The notes beneath the pieces are model-generated. The model saw only the letters and a list, made by a program, of their open reading frames with translations. It made no database searches and was not told the DNA's origin. DNA of 64,000 nucleotides. Origin: Rhizobium sp. ACO-34A. GTDB lineage: Bacteria > Pseudomonadota > Alphaproteobacteria > Rhizobiales > Rhizobiaceae. How positions within the stretch are numbered: the first letter of the stretch is position 1; every line of letters begins with the position of its first letter. Position numbers and translations under genes: made by a program. This document shows positions 31,567 through 39,566 of the stretch, piece by piece. The stretch is from the NCBI GenBank assembly GCA_002600635.1, contig CP021371.1, forward strand, positions 685,001-749,000. The letters are read 5' to 3'.

Positions 31567-31959
31567 TCAGTTGAGGATGCGCTGCATGCCCGGCGCATCG
31601 AGAGAGAATGCCGGGATGGCGACGTCGAATTCGTCGCCGTCATCCGTCTCCATCCGGTAATGGCCGAACATCATGCCTGACGGAGTGTCGAGCGGGCAGC
31701 CCGAGGAATACTCGTAGGTGTCGCCGGGACGCAGGCGAGGTTGCTCGCCGATGACGCCCGGTCCGCTGACCTCATCGACCTGACCGTTCTGGTCGGTGAT
31801 GTGCCAGTAGCGATGGGTGAGGCGGACCGACATCCTGGAGTGGTTGGCGATCACGATCCGGTAGCCCCAGACATAGCGGCTGTCGTCCGGATCGGATTGC
31901 TCCTCCAGATAATACGGCTCGACGCAGACCTCTATATCTCGTGTCAGGGCGCGATACAT
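31567..31959 (-). CDS. apaG: ApaG family protein
   Basis: 130 residues, the ApaG length. The immunoglobulin-like core is seen in [43 protein letters not shown] and YEYSSGCPL. ApaG proteins are linked to Co2+/Mg2+ homeostasis in enterobacteria, and the fold also occurs in F-box proteins; the rhizobial role is unknown. Convergent with hslO. Confidence 0.92.
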   Translation of the reverse strand: MYRALTRDIEVCVEPYYLEEQSDPDDSRYVWGYRIVIANHSRMSVRLTHRYWHITDQNGQVDEVSGPGVIGEQPRLRPGDTYEYSSGCPLDTPSGMMFGHYRMETDDGDEFDVAIPAFSLDAPGMQRILN

Positions 31960-32093
31960 GCACCAGACCTTCTTAATGCCTCACTTACCATAGCTTACAG
32001 CATGCGGCCCGGCACTGGAATTCAATAATGCCGGAAAGGTTACCGGCCGTCTTGAGTGCCGCCATTAAGGATAACGGTTGCACCCTGAAACCG

Positions 32094-32122
32094 TTCCGGG
32101 CGGTTACAGGGACCGCCCGGAA
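32094..32122 (-). terminator. Strong hairpin after metZ
   Basis: TTCCGGGCGGT pairs perfectly with ACCGCCCGGAA (11 bp, 7-nt loop) 39 bp beyond the metZ stop. No clear U run on the - strand. Confidence 0.55.
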
Positions 32123-32160
32123 ATATCTCACCGGCGACCTGTCGGCCGCCGAAATAACAC

Positions 32161-33345
32161 TCAGGCCGGGACCGACTTCAGCGCGCGGGCAAAGTCTTCG
32201 AGAAGATCGTCGGTATCCTCGATGCCGCAGGAAAGGCGCAGGGTTCCACCCGAAATTCCGAGTTCGGCGCGAGCCTCGTCGGTCAGGTTCTTGTGGGTGG
32301 TGGTGCCCGGGTGCGTGATCAGGCTCTTGGCGTCGCCCAGATTGTTGGAAATCTTCACGACCTCGAGCGCATTCTGCAATGCAAAGGCAGCAGCCTTGCC
32401 GCCCTTGAGTTCAAGCGCGACCAGCGTCGAGCCGCCCTTCATCTGCTTGGCGACGATATCGGCCTGCGGATGGTCGGCGCGGCCCGGATAGATGACCTTG
32501 GCGATCTGCTTCTGCTCGGCCAGGAAGTCGGCGATGCGGGCGGCGTTGCGGGCCTGCTGGCCGATGCGCAGCGGCAGCGTCTCGACAGCCTTCAGTAGCG
32601 TCCAGGCGTTGAACGGCGACATGGACGGGCCGGTGTGGCGGAAATAGTCCTGGAAGTTCTCCTCGATCCATTCCTTGCTCGAAAGCACCACGCCGCCGAG
32701 GCAGCGACCCTGTCCGTCGATATGCTTGGTGGCCGAATAGACGACGACGTGTGCGCCAAGTTCGAGCGGGCTCTGAAACAGCGGCGTTGCAAAAACGTTG
32801 TCGACCACCACCTTGGCGCCGATCTGGTTGGCAAGCTTTGCCACGCCGGCAATATCGACCACTTCGAGTGTCGGATTGGTCGGGCTTTCGAGGAACATCA
32901 CCTTGGTGTTGGGACGGATCGCCTTTTTCCAGTTTTCCAGGAAGCGCCCGTCGACCAGCGTGCATTCGATGCCGTATTTGGGAGCAAGCGTCTCGACGAC
33001 CCAGCGGCAGGAGCCGAACAGGGCGCGGGCGGCAACGATGTGATCACCGGCCTTGAGCTGGCAGAGGATGGCGCCGGCGACGGCGGCCATGCCGGAGGCG
33101 GTGGCGCGAGCTTCCTCGGCGCCTTCGAGCAGGCACATGCGCCTTTCGAACATGTCGTTCGTCGGACTGCCGTATCGGGCATAGATGAAACCGTCAGTCT
33201 CGCCCTTGAAGCGGGCTTCCGCCGATTCCGCCGTTTCGTAGACGAAGCCCTGGGTGAGATAGATCGCCTCTGAGGTTTCGCCGAACTGTGAACGGAGAGT
33301 GCCGCCATGTACCAGCTGGGTTGCCGGACGCCAGTTCTTGCTCAT
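32161..33345 (-). CDS. metZ: O-succinylhomoserine sulfhydrylase
   Basis: 394 residues, Cys/Met-metabolism PLP enzyme. It makes homocysteine directly from O-succinylhomoserine and sulfide. The Schiff-base lysine is in YSATKHIDGQGRCLGG; RYGSPTND and ASGMAAV contact the cofactor phosphate. It is preceded by a SAM-II riboswitch and an intrinsic terminator, so it should be switched off when S-adenosylmethionine is plentiful. Confidence 0.93.
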   Translation of the reverse strand: MSKNWRPATQLVHGGTLRSQFGETSEAIYLTQGFVYETAESAEARFKGETDGFIYARYGSPTNDMFERRMCLLEGAEEARATASGMAAVAGAILCQLKAGDHIVAARALFGSCRWVVETLAPKYGIECTLVDGRFLENWKKAIRPNTKVMFLESPTNPTLEVVDIAGVAKLANQIGAKVVVDNVFATPLFQSPLELGAHVVVYSATKHIDGQGRCLGGVVLSSKEWIEENFQDYFRHTGPSMSPFNAWTLLKAVETLPLRIGQQARNAARIADFLAEQKQIAKVIYPGRADHPQADIVAKQMKGGSTLVALELKGGKAAAFALQNALEVVKISNNLGDAKSLITHPGTTTHKNLTDEARAELGISGGTLRLSCGIEDTDDLLEDFARALKSVPA

Positions 33346-33370
33346 GCCATTGCGCCTTTCAAAAACAAAA

Positions 33371-33398
33371 AAACCGGCCGCGATAAGCAGACCGGTTT
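33371..33398 (-). terminator. Intrinsic terminator of the metZ leader
   Basis: On the - strand AAACCGG and CCGGTTT form a 7-bp stem followed by a run of T (TTTTTTTG). The stem's 5' arm is also needed for an alternative hairpin with the riboswitch 3' end (AGACCGG at 33389-33395 with CCGGTCT at 33403-33409), so the two structures exclude each other. Confidence 0.85.
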
Positions 33399-33400
33399 CA

Positions 33401-33462
33401 CCCCGGTCTCTTTAGCCACTTGTTTAACGTGGCTGCAAGCCGACCGGCCAAATCACCACGGG
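33401..33462 (-). ncRNA. SAM-II riboswitch
   Basis: Read on the - strand, the conserved SAM-II core is present. It starts CCCGTGGTGATTTGGCCGG, continues with GCTTGCAGCCACG-TTAAACAAG, and ends GCTAAAGAGACCGGGG. The pseudoknot elements GGTGATTTG and GCTAAAGA fit the metA/metZ leader family of alphaproteobacteria. It sits 56 nt before metZ with a terminator in between. Control by transcription termination on SAM binding is inferred from the overlapping hairpins. Confidence 0.93.
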
Positions 33463-33542
33463 ATAAGGCTGCATTACGCCTATCTCGGGCTTGCGTCAAT
33501 TCCTTGGGTTTGCTTTTGTCGGCTCCGAAAAGGATGGGCAGA

Positions 33543-34640
33543 ATGATCAGGAAATCGGGGATTTTGGCGGATCGCGCCATCGGCGCATTGTTCGCGGAAG
33601 GTCGGCTGAAGAGCGAGGCTGCGCTTGACGACGACCAGATCCAGCCGGCGAGCCTCGATCTGCGTCTCGGCTCCAAGGCCATGCGCGTGCGTGCGAGCTT
33701 CATGCCGGGCCGCGCCCATACGGTCGCCGAAAAGCTCGAACGGCTGACCCTCCATGAGATCGACCTGCGGGAAGGGGCAGTTCTCGAAACGGGTTGCGTC
33801 TACATCGTGCCCCTGATGGAAAGCCTTGACCTGCCGGACGAGATTTCGGCGTCGGCGAACCCGAAAAGCTCGACCGGCCGGCTCGACATCTTTACCCGCG
33901 TGATGGTCGATCATGCCCAGGAGTTCGACAAGGTGCCTGCGGGTTACCAGGGGCAGCTCTATCTGGAAATCAGCCCGCGGACGTTCCCGATCATCGTGCG
34001 GCGCGGCTCACGCCTGTCGCAGATCCGCTTCCGCACCGGCCATGCGTTGCTCAACGAGACGGATCTTCTCGGCCTGCACGCAGCCGAAACCCTTGTTGCG
34101 AGCGATGCTCCCAACGTTTCCGGCGGTGGCATCGCGCTTTCCATCGACCTCAAGGGGTCCGGCAGCGACGGCCTGATCGGTTATCGCGGCAAGCATCATA
34201 CCGCCGTGATCGATGTCGATCGCAAGGACGCCCACGACATTCTGGATTTCTGGGAACCGCTCTACAGCCGCGGCGGCAACGAGCTGATCCTCGATCCGGA
34301 TGAATTTTATATCCTTGTCTCGAACGAGGCGGTTCATGTTCCGCCGCTGTATGCGGCCGAGATGACGCCCTATGACCCGCTGGTCGGCGAATTCCGCGTG
34401 CATTATGCGGGCTTCTTCGATCCCGGCTTCGGCCACGCGGCGGCCGGCGGCTCCGGCAGCCGGGCGGTTCTTGAGGTGCGCAGCCATGAAGTACCCTTCA
34501 TCCTAGAGCACGGTCAGGTGATCGGCCGTCTGGTGTATGAGCACATGCAGGAGCATCCGCAGGGGCTCTATGGCACGGGCGTCGGCTCCAACTATCAGGC
34601 GCAGGGCCTCAAGCTATCCAAGCACTTCCGCAGGGGCTGA
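33543..34640 (+). CDS. dcd: dCTP deaminase, long alphaproteobacterial form
   Basis: 365 residues, about twice the length of E. coli Dcd, of the 2'-deoxycytidine 5'-triphosphate deaminase group with two dUTPase-like domains. The first contains QIQPASLDLRLGSKAMRVRAS and ANPKSSTGRLDIFTRVM, where the SxxxR and glutamate-like catalytic region lies. It supplies dUTP for thymidylate synthesis. I start at ATG 33543 after AAAAGG. Its 3' end overlaps the convergent channel gene by 27 bp. Confidence 0.85.
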   Translation: MIRKSGILADRAIGALFAEGRLKSEAALDDDQIQPASLDLRLGSKAMRVRASFMPGRAHTVAEKLERLTLHEIDLREGAVLETGCVYIVPLMESLDLPDEISASANPKSSTGRLDIFTRVMVDHAQEFDKVPAGYQGQLYLEISPRTFPIIVRRGSRLSQIRFRTGHALLNETDLLGLHAAETLVASDAPNVSGGGIALSIDLKGSGSDGLIGYRGKHHTAVIDVDRKDAHDILDFWEPLYSRGGNELILDPDEFYILVSNEAVHVPPLYAAEMTPYDPLVGEFRVHYAGFFDPGFGHAAAGGSGSRAVLEVRSHEVPFILEHGQVIGRLVYEHMQEHPQGLYGTGVGSNYQAQGLKLSKHFRRG

Positions 34641-35423
34641 CCGACCCTCGGCGCGCATCATCGCGACCTCGCGGCGCAGGGCCTGCAACTCGTCGAGGAT
34701 CTGCCGCTGCTCTTCAACCATCCTGTCCTGCGCGTGCTGGGTCGGGATTTCGTGTTCGGATTGCATCGAGGATACGATGATGCCGATGAACAGGTTGAGC
34801 ACGGTAAACGACGTCGCCACGATGAAGGGGATGAAGAACACCCAGGCAAGCGGGTGCAGCGCCATGATCGGCCGCACCACGTCGCTCGTCCATCCCTCGA
34901 GCGTCATCACCTGAAACAGCGTGAAGGCGGATGCGGCGATGGACCCGAAGAGATCGGGAAAATCCGCGGCAAACAGCTTCGTGGCCGCGACCGACGAGAC
35001 GTAGAAGACAAGGCTGAGCAACAGGAAGATCGAGCCCATGCCGGGCAGGGCGGAGAAGAGCCCGCCCACGACCTTCCGCATCGAGGGAACTGCGGAGATA
35101 AGCCGGAAGATCCGGATCACGCGCAGGGCGCGCAGGATGGAGATGCTCTCGGTTGCCGGAACGATTGAGATCGCGATGACGCCGAGATCGAAGATGCGCC
35201 ACGGCTCGCGAAAGAAGTCCCGTCGATAGACCACAAGCTTTGCCAGCAATTCCAGCACGAAGAGGGCAAGCAGCAACTGGTCTGCCAGATGCAGCAGATG
35301 ACCGAAGCGCCCCATCAGCTCGGGCGAGGTCTCAAGCCCCAGCGTCAGCGCATTGGCAAGGATCAGCGTGGTAATGGCGGATTCGAAAGCGTGGGACTCG
35401 ATGAGCCGGCGCAATGCATTCAT
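34614..35423 (-). CDS. Voltage-gated sodium-channel-like ion transporter
   Basis: 269 residues with six membrane helices, a single-domain (NaChBac-like) voltage-gated channel. S4 carries four arginines three residues apart (R98, R101, R104, R107 in LRALRVIRIFRL). The pore loop is QVMTLEGWTSDVVRP (about 171-185), compared with LESWAS in NaChBac. S6 (about 196-220) is followed by a C-terminal coiled coil suited to tetramer assembly. I start at ATG giving MNALRRLIES. Ion selectivity is not certain because the filter serine is replaced by glycine. Confidence 0.83.
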   Translation of the reverse strand: MNALRRLIESHAFESAITTLILANALTLGLETSPELMGRFGHLLHLADQLLLALFVLELLAKLVVYRRDFFREPWRIFDLGVIAISIVPATESISILRALRVIRIFRLISAVPSMRKVVGGLFSALPGMGSIFLLLSLVFYVSSVAATKLFAADFPDLFGSIAASAFTLFQVMTLEGWTSDVVRPIMALHPLAWVFFIPFIVATSFTVLNLFIGIIVSSMQSEHEIPTQHAQDRMVEEQRQILDELQALRREVAMMRAEGRSAPAEVLG

Positions 35424-35592
35424 GATGAAACCGTAGTAGCAGAAAGACGAGACAATATCGGGCCGCATCCTGACGTCCCGAGGTTAATATCTTCCCTCAC
35501 GGGCGTGTTGCGCGGACATCCCGGGAGTTCGCCTCATCCACGGGTTTCGCTCTTGACATGACGCGGCAACTGTTGGAACTGTGCGGGCCGTC

Positions 35593-35666
35593 GCGGGTGT
35601 AGCTCAATGGTAGAGCAGCAGCTTCCCAAGCTGAATACGAGGGTTCGATTCCCTTCACCCGCTCCA
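35593..35666 (+). tRNA. tRNA-Gly (CCC anticodon)
   Basis: 74 nt with encoded CCA. Acceptor GCGGGTG pairs with CACCCGC, the anticodon arm is GCAGC-TTCCCAA-GCTGA (one mismatch at the first pair) and the T-arm is AGGG-TTCGATT-CCCT. Anticodon CCC reads GGG. The prophage integrase begins 137 bp downstream, so the 3' half is the likely attachment core. TTGACA at 35553 may be its -35. Confidence 0.95.
35627..35666 (+). other. Probable left attachment core (3' half of tRNA-Gly)
   Basis: The 3' half of the tRNA (anticodon loop to CCA) is where tyrosine integrases of this kind recombine, and it keeps the tRNA intact. The exact crossover cannot be fixed without attR. A direct repeat of this end is expected at the right prophage border. 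Confidence 0.55.
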
Positions 35667-35730
35667 AAATTTGCCTCCTGAATTTCTTCTAAGCCATTGA
35701 AAATAAATAACATATTTTTTTAATCTCACA

Positions 35731-35788
35731 GTGGCACTTGCGTATTCTGGCAATTCTGTGCCACATATTGAGCCCCATAACGTGCCAC
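35731..35788 (+). repeat. Three 7-bp repeats before the integrase gene
   Basis: GTGGCAC (35731-35737), its complement GTGCCAC (35758-35764) and a second GTGCCAC (35782-35788) lie between the attachment site and the integrase start, spaced 27 and 24 bp. Candidate integrase arm-type or excisionase sites. Confidence 0.5.
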
Positions 35789-35802
35789 AGGAAGATCAGC
35801 GC

Positions 35803-37173
35803 ATGGGGCGCATTCGGAAATCTCACGTCGATCAGGACCGGTATCTGACCAGGCGTGAGGGGGTATATTACTACAAGCGGCGTGTCCCGGCCGAGATGGT
35901 TGATGCCGACCACCGGGGCGAGCACGTCCGGATTTCGCTGAAGACGAGCGATCTCGCCCGGGCCCGCGCGATGCGCGACATTTACGAGATGGCTGACGAC
36001 GAATTCTGGAGCGCTCTGGCCGGCGGGCAGGAACAGGACGGCGCGCGGCGACGGTATCAGGCAGCGGTGAAGCGGGCTAATGCATTGGGCTTTTTCTACC
36101 GGCCATCGCAAGAAATCCTCCGCGACGACATCGACACGATCCTGCAGAGGATTGAGGCTATCGGCAGCCCGCAGACAGCGCTGCCGGTTGTGCGCGCAAC
36201 TCTGGGGATGGTCGACCAGCCAGATGTTCTTCTCAGTGATGCGTTCTCGGTTTACAAGGACGAGATCGTGCCGCATGAGCTGGCTGGAAAGAGCGCCGGT
36301 CAAAAGAAGCGCTGGACTAACGGCAAACAGCTTTCCGTCGATAGTTTCATTGAGGTTGTCGGAGATCTTCCGATCGGCAACATCAGCCGCGACGATGCCC
36401 GTGTCTATTACGATCACTGGATGGCGAGGATAGCGCCGAAGAAGGGTGCTGCGACGCATTCCGCCTCGTCAGGCAACAGGCGCATCGGCGATCTCCGGGT
36501 GCTGTACCGGGACTACTATCGGCACATGGGCGAGCCCGACAGGCGCAATCCGTTCGACAAGATGAGCTTCCGTGAGAAGACAAAGAGGAAGCGCAAGCGA
36601 CCGTCATTCCCGCATGAATGGATCGTAGACACAATCCTCAAATCCGGGAAGCTGAAACGCCTCAACGATCAGGCGCGCGGCGTGGCGCTGGTCGTGGCCG
36701 ATATCGGTGCCCGGCCAAGCGAAATCTGTAACCTTACCGCAGATCGCATCGTGCTCGACCACGACATTCCCCACCTGAAGATCGAGCCGCGCGATGATCC
36801 GGATGATCCCCGCGAGATCAAGACGGAATCGTCCATTCGCATCGTTCCCTTGACCGGCCTGGCGCTTGCGGTCATGAAAAAACACCCTCACGGGTTCCCG
36901 AAATACATGGACAAGGAAAGCAATCTGTCCGCGGCGCTGAACAAGTTTTTCCGGGAAAACGGCCTGTTCCCTCCGGGCGGACGGCACACGATCTATTCGT
37001 TTCGCCACGCGTTCGAAGATCGAATGAAGGAGGCTCGCATAGATTCGGAGCTTCGTCGCATTCTGATGGGGCACACGGTAGACCGACCGGAATACGGGGA
37101 GGGCGGGTCGCTGAAGTTGCGGCTGGAGGAGGTCAGCAAGGTTTCGCTGCCGTTCGACACCTCGATCGTCTGA
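35803..37173 (+). CDS. int: Phage tyrosine recombinase (integrase)
   Basis: 456 residues. An N-terminal arm-binding region (YLTRREGVYYYKRRVPAEM), a core-binding domain (about 170-270) and a C-terminal catalytic domain. Visible catalytic residues are Arg in VADIGARPSEICNLT, the HxxR box SFRHAFEDRM, His in LMGHTVDRPEYG with the tyrosine a few residues on. I start at ATG 35803 with AGGAAG upstream; a GTG at 35731 would read through the repeat region. It should integrate the prophage at the adjacent tRNA-Gly. Its 3' end overlaps the last gene of the leftward operon by 41 bp. Confidence 0.92.
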   Translation: MGRIRKSHVDQDRYLTRREGVYYYKRRVPAEMVDADHRGEHVRISLKTSDLARARAMRDIYEMADDEFWSALAGGQEQDGARRRYQAAVKRANALGFFYRPSQEILRDDIDTILQRIEAIGSPQTALPVVRATLGMVDQPDVLLSDAFSVYKDEIVPHELAGKSAGQKKRWTNGKQLSVDSFIEVVGDLPIGNISRDDARVYYDHWMARIAPKKGAATHSASSGNRRIGDLRVLYRDYYRHMGEPDRRNPFDKMSFREKTKRKRKRPSFPHEWIVDTILKSGKLKRLNDQARGVALVVADIGARPSEICNLTADRIVLDHDIPHLKIEPRDDPDDPREIKTESSIRIVPLTGLALAVMKKHPHGFPKYMDKESNLSAALNKFFRENGLFPPGGRHTIYSFRHAFEDRMKEARIDSELRRILMGHTVDRPEYGEGGSLKLRLEEVSKVSLPFDTSIV

Positions 37174-37372
37174 CGCGTTCATGTACGGCGGCGAGCTGAT
37201 CCTGTGTCTCGCGGAGAGAATCGAGTTCGTTCTCGAGCCGTCGATAGATCGGCAGGAGGCGGGTTCCTTCCGGACCAAGATCGACGATCACCTCGGCCAG
37301 TCGATCGAGCGCCCGTTCGAGACGCTCAACAGTGACTGGCCTGGGTGCGCGGACGAAGGCGGGCGTGTTCAT
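37133..37372 (-). CDS. Small helical phage protein, unknown
   Basis: 79 residues, helical (VERLERALDRLAEVIVDLGPEG, ENELDSLRETQDQLAAVHERV) with a basic cysteine-containing tail. GGGAGG precedes the ATG. It is the last gene of the leftward early operon and overlaps the convergent integrase 3' end; its position next to int would suit a recombination accessory, but it lacks a recognisable excisionase fold. Confidence 0.6.
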   Translation of the reverse strand: MNTPAFVRAPRPVTVERLERALDRLAEVIVDLGPEGTRLLPIYRRLENELDSLRETQDQLAAVHERVRRSRCRTAAKPC

Positions 37373-37536
37373 CCGGCCTCCCTACTCTTCATGATGGCAT
37401 TTCGGCTGGTGACCATCGTGTATCCATCGGCGAACCGAACGCAGCACGAATTCATCGTTCCGCGCGCAAGCACTTCACAGGGCTGGCCTTTGCGGCCCTG
37501 CCGGTTCCAGCGATAGATGTAGGGCAGGGCCGTCAT
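37369..37536 (-). CDS. Small phage protein, 55 residues, unknown
   Basis: Starts MTALPYIYRWNRQGRKGQP and ends KSREAG. Both ends overlap neighbours by ATGA: its start lies in the stop of the DUF5131 gene and its stop in the start of the next gene, strong evidence that it is translated. Contains a CEVLARG segment and a CC pair. No family recognised. Confidence 0.65.
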   Translation of the reverse strand: MTALPYIYRWNRQGRKGQPCEVLARGTMNSCCVRFADGYTMVTSRNAIMKSREAG

Positions 37537-38672
37537 CGTCCGGTCACCGGGAATGCGTTGTGCTCGACGCCGTCGAGAAGGCGGCCGGCGACACTTCTTG
37601 GGGTGCGGCGCATCACGTGGAAGCGTTCGCCACGGAAGCCGGTACCTCCTTGGAGGTTAATCCATCGGATGTCCTCATGAACGTCGGAGAGGCTGCGGCT
37701 GTAGTCGGCGCGCCAGTCCGGATCGTCAGCCTCGCGATCCAGTATCGACGTCCATGCCCCCCATTGCTTGAACAGGAACGGAACTCCAGCCGCTGCGCAC
37801 TGGTCTCGGATGGATCTCGCCCAGTCCGGATGCATCGGCCGGGCGCCGAGGCCACTCTCGCCGCCGGCGACGACCCAGTCGAGCGCTGACCTGATAACGG
37901 ACAAAAGGAGGCTGTCTGAACATCCAACCGATTGCGGTTTGTAGATGATCGTCTGAAAATATTCGGCAACATTCAAAGGCCCAAGCAGCGGCTCCGCGCT
38001 GATCCAACGGATTGCGGCCGGTGTGTCGAGCAGGATCGGGATGCGTTCGTCGGCGCGCTTCTGGTCCTCGACGGAGACGCCGAGCCAGACATTGGGCAGG
38101 GGCCAGAGCAGTTCATCCCGAATATCTCTTTCGAACTCAGCGATCTGACCGAATGTTCTGACGTGTGCGGGCACCTTGATGTTGCGCGGCAGGCGAATGG
38201 CGAGTTTTCCAGCCGCTTCAGCGATGAAGTACGTTGGACGTTCATCTTGCCCCCAATCAAGGACTGGTCTCCAGCGAGGCCGTGTCAGATATTCCCGCAT
38301 CCGCTTCGGCCGCTTGGTCAGCACCTGAAACGTGTGCTGCGGGGCGAGCGCCATGATGGCGAAGACATGGTCGATCCATTCGTCGGGCACGCCTTCGGCG
38401 AAGAGGTCTCCATGGGCGCAGACGAAGATCATGCGGGGTTTCGACCATTCGAGCGGCTGGGTCAGCCATTGCTCGTTGAACCGGACTTCGCCTGTCCAGA
38501 CTGGCCCGCCCTTCGATTCCTTCGTCAGGCCGGCGCGGCTTTCGTGATGCTTCAGGCGGGTGCCGGCGAGTTTCATGGCGTAGCAGTTGGTGCAGCCGGG
38601 AGAGACGATGGAGCATCCGGTGATCGGGTTCCATGTCGCGTCGGTCCATTCGATCTTGGTATTGTCGGCCAT
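37533..38672 (-). CDS. Phage Gp37/Gp68 (DUF5131) family protein
   Basis: 379 residues. The N terminus KIEWTDATWNPITGC leads into a CxxxxxxCxxCY cluster (CSIVSPGCTNCYA) like that of radical-SAM proteins, followed by family blocks MIFVCAHGDLF, FQVLTKRPKRM, VWLGVSVEDQ, RWISAEPLLGP and WVVAGGESG. These are hallmarks of the Gp37/Gp68 family, common in mycobacterial and rhizobial phages. The reaction is unknown; an Fe-S cluster is likely. Upstream stop and start are 2 bp apart; downstream it overlaps the 55-residue gene. Confidence 0.85.
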   Translation of the reverse strand: MADNTKIEWTDATWNPITGCSIVSPGCTNCYAMKLAGTRLKHHESRAGLTKESKGGPVWTGEVRFNEQWLTQPLEWSKPRMIFVCAHGDLFAEGVPDEWIDHVFAIMALAPQHTFQVLTKRPKRMREYLTRPRWRPVLDWGQDERPTYFIAEAAGKLAIRLPRNIKVPAHVRTFGQIAEFERDIRDELLWPLPNVWLGVSVEDQKRADERIPILLDTPAAIRWISAEPLLGPLNVAEYFQTIIYKPQSVGCSDSLLLSVIRSALDWVVAGGESGLGARPMHPDWARSIRDQCAAAGVPFLFKQWGAWTSILDREADDPDWRADYSRSLSDVHEDIRWINLQGGTGFRGERFHVMRRTPRSVAGRLLDGVEHNAFPVTGR

Positions 38673-38674
38673 GG

Positions 38675-39106
38675 CTAAAGGCTCCGCACGGCTGAGGTTT
38701 TGATGAAGTCACGAAATGTCAGGTCGCACCGGAAGTCACTGACTCTCAGGAATGCATCGTAGCGGGCTTTTGCCCGCGACTGTGCGGCGATGACGGAAGG
38801 GTAGCCTTCGAACCAGATCTCGAAGCGTTTCCATGGGCGCTCCAGCGCCAGCAGGAATTGGGAAAGAGCCTCTTTCCCTACCTGACTGACACTGAAGAAT
38901 GCCATGCCGTCTCTCTCGCCCATCTTCTGCCAATGCGGCGAGGCCGCAAATGCCGCGGCCTGAGTGCAGGATGCGTCTATCGCGTAGTGGTTGCGGTAAG
39001 TGGGCAGGAGTGGATCTGCCGGGCGCCCGAGGGCATGGTCCATGCAATCCATAGCCTTGTCAGTGAAATAGCGGTTCACGGAGGGATTATTCAGCGTCTC
39101 AGACAT
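38675..39106 (-). CDS. Hypothetical phage protein, 143 residues
   Basis: Begins MSETLNNPSVNRYFTDKAMD; GGGAGG lies 8 nt upstream. The middle (YRNHYAIDASCTQAAAF) and the C-terminal aromatic-rich half (RPWKRFEIWFEGYPSVIAA) show no family I recognise. Overlaps the ASCH gene by 8 bp within the leftward operon. Confidence 0.6.
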   Translation of the reverse strand: MSETLNNPSVNRYFTDKAMDCMDHALGRPADPLLPTYRNHYAIDASCTQAAAFAASPHWQKMGERDGMAFFSVSQVGKEALSQFLLALERPWKRFEIWFEGYPSVIAAQSRAKARYDAFLRVSDFRCDLTFRDFIKTSAVRSL

Positions 39107-39566
39107 CGAAGAGACCTCCCTGCGAAACAGGTTTGGCGACAATCCGCTCGGCATCGTGGATGATGCGCGGGCGCCAGTCGAAGAAGCCGAGTGCGCCCTT
39201 GACCTGGATGAAAGCGACCGGGCGGGTGTCCTTCAGAACGAGGCCGACCGGGCCGAAGAACCATTCGCTGTCATGGGTCGTCACCACATCGATGATGGTG
39301 GTGACGCCGACGATGCCGCCGCGACGGAGTTCCTCGAAGGCGGGAACATTGGGAATGCCGATCGACAGGATGAAGTGGCGGGCGTCGGCATATTCGGCCC
39401 GCGTCATCCCGGCCGATGCATGCAGGCAGACGCGGCCGCGAAACTTCAGGCCGGGGTTGTTGGGCTTCCAGTCGCGATTTTCCACCGGCTTGCCGGCGTG
39501 GACGATGGCCCATGTCCAGGGCTGGCGGATGGAGAGCGCGAGCTTGGGGAGGGTGGTGTCGATCAT
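39099..39566 (-). CDS. ASCH (PUA-like) domain protein
   Basis: 155 residues. The ASCH signature LSIRQPWTWAIVHAGKPVEN opens the protein, followed by RGRVCLHAS, GGIVGVTTIIDVV and a final FIQVKGALGFFDW. ASCH domains are PUA-like RNA- or nucleotide-binding folds; in phages they have been proposed to act on RNA or modified bases. Overlaps the next gene by ATGA. Confidence 0.8.
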   Translation of the reverse strand: MIDTTLPKLALSIRQPWTWAIVHAGKPVENRDWKPNNPGLKFRGRVCLHASAGMTRAEYADARHFILSIGIPNVPAFEELRRGGIVGVTTIIDVVTTHDSEWFFGPVGLVLKDTRPVAFIQVKGALGFFDWRPRIIHDAERIVAKPVSQGGLFDV

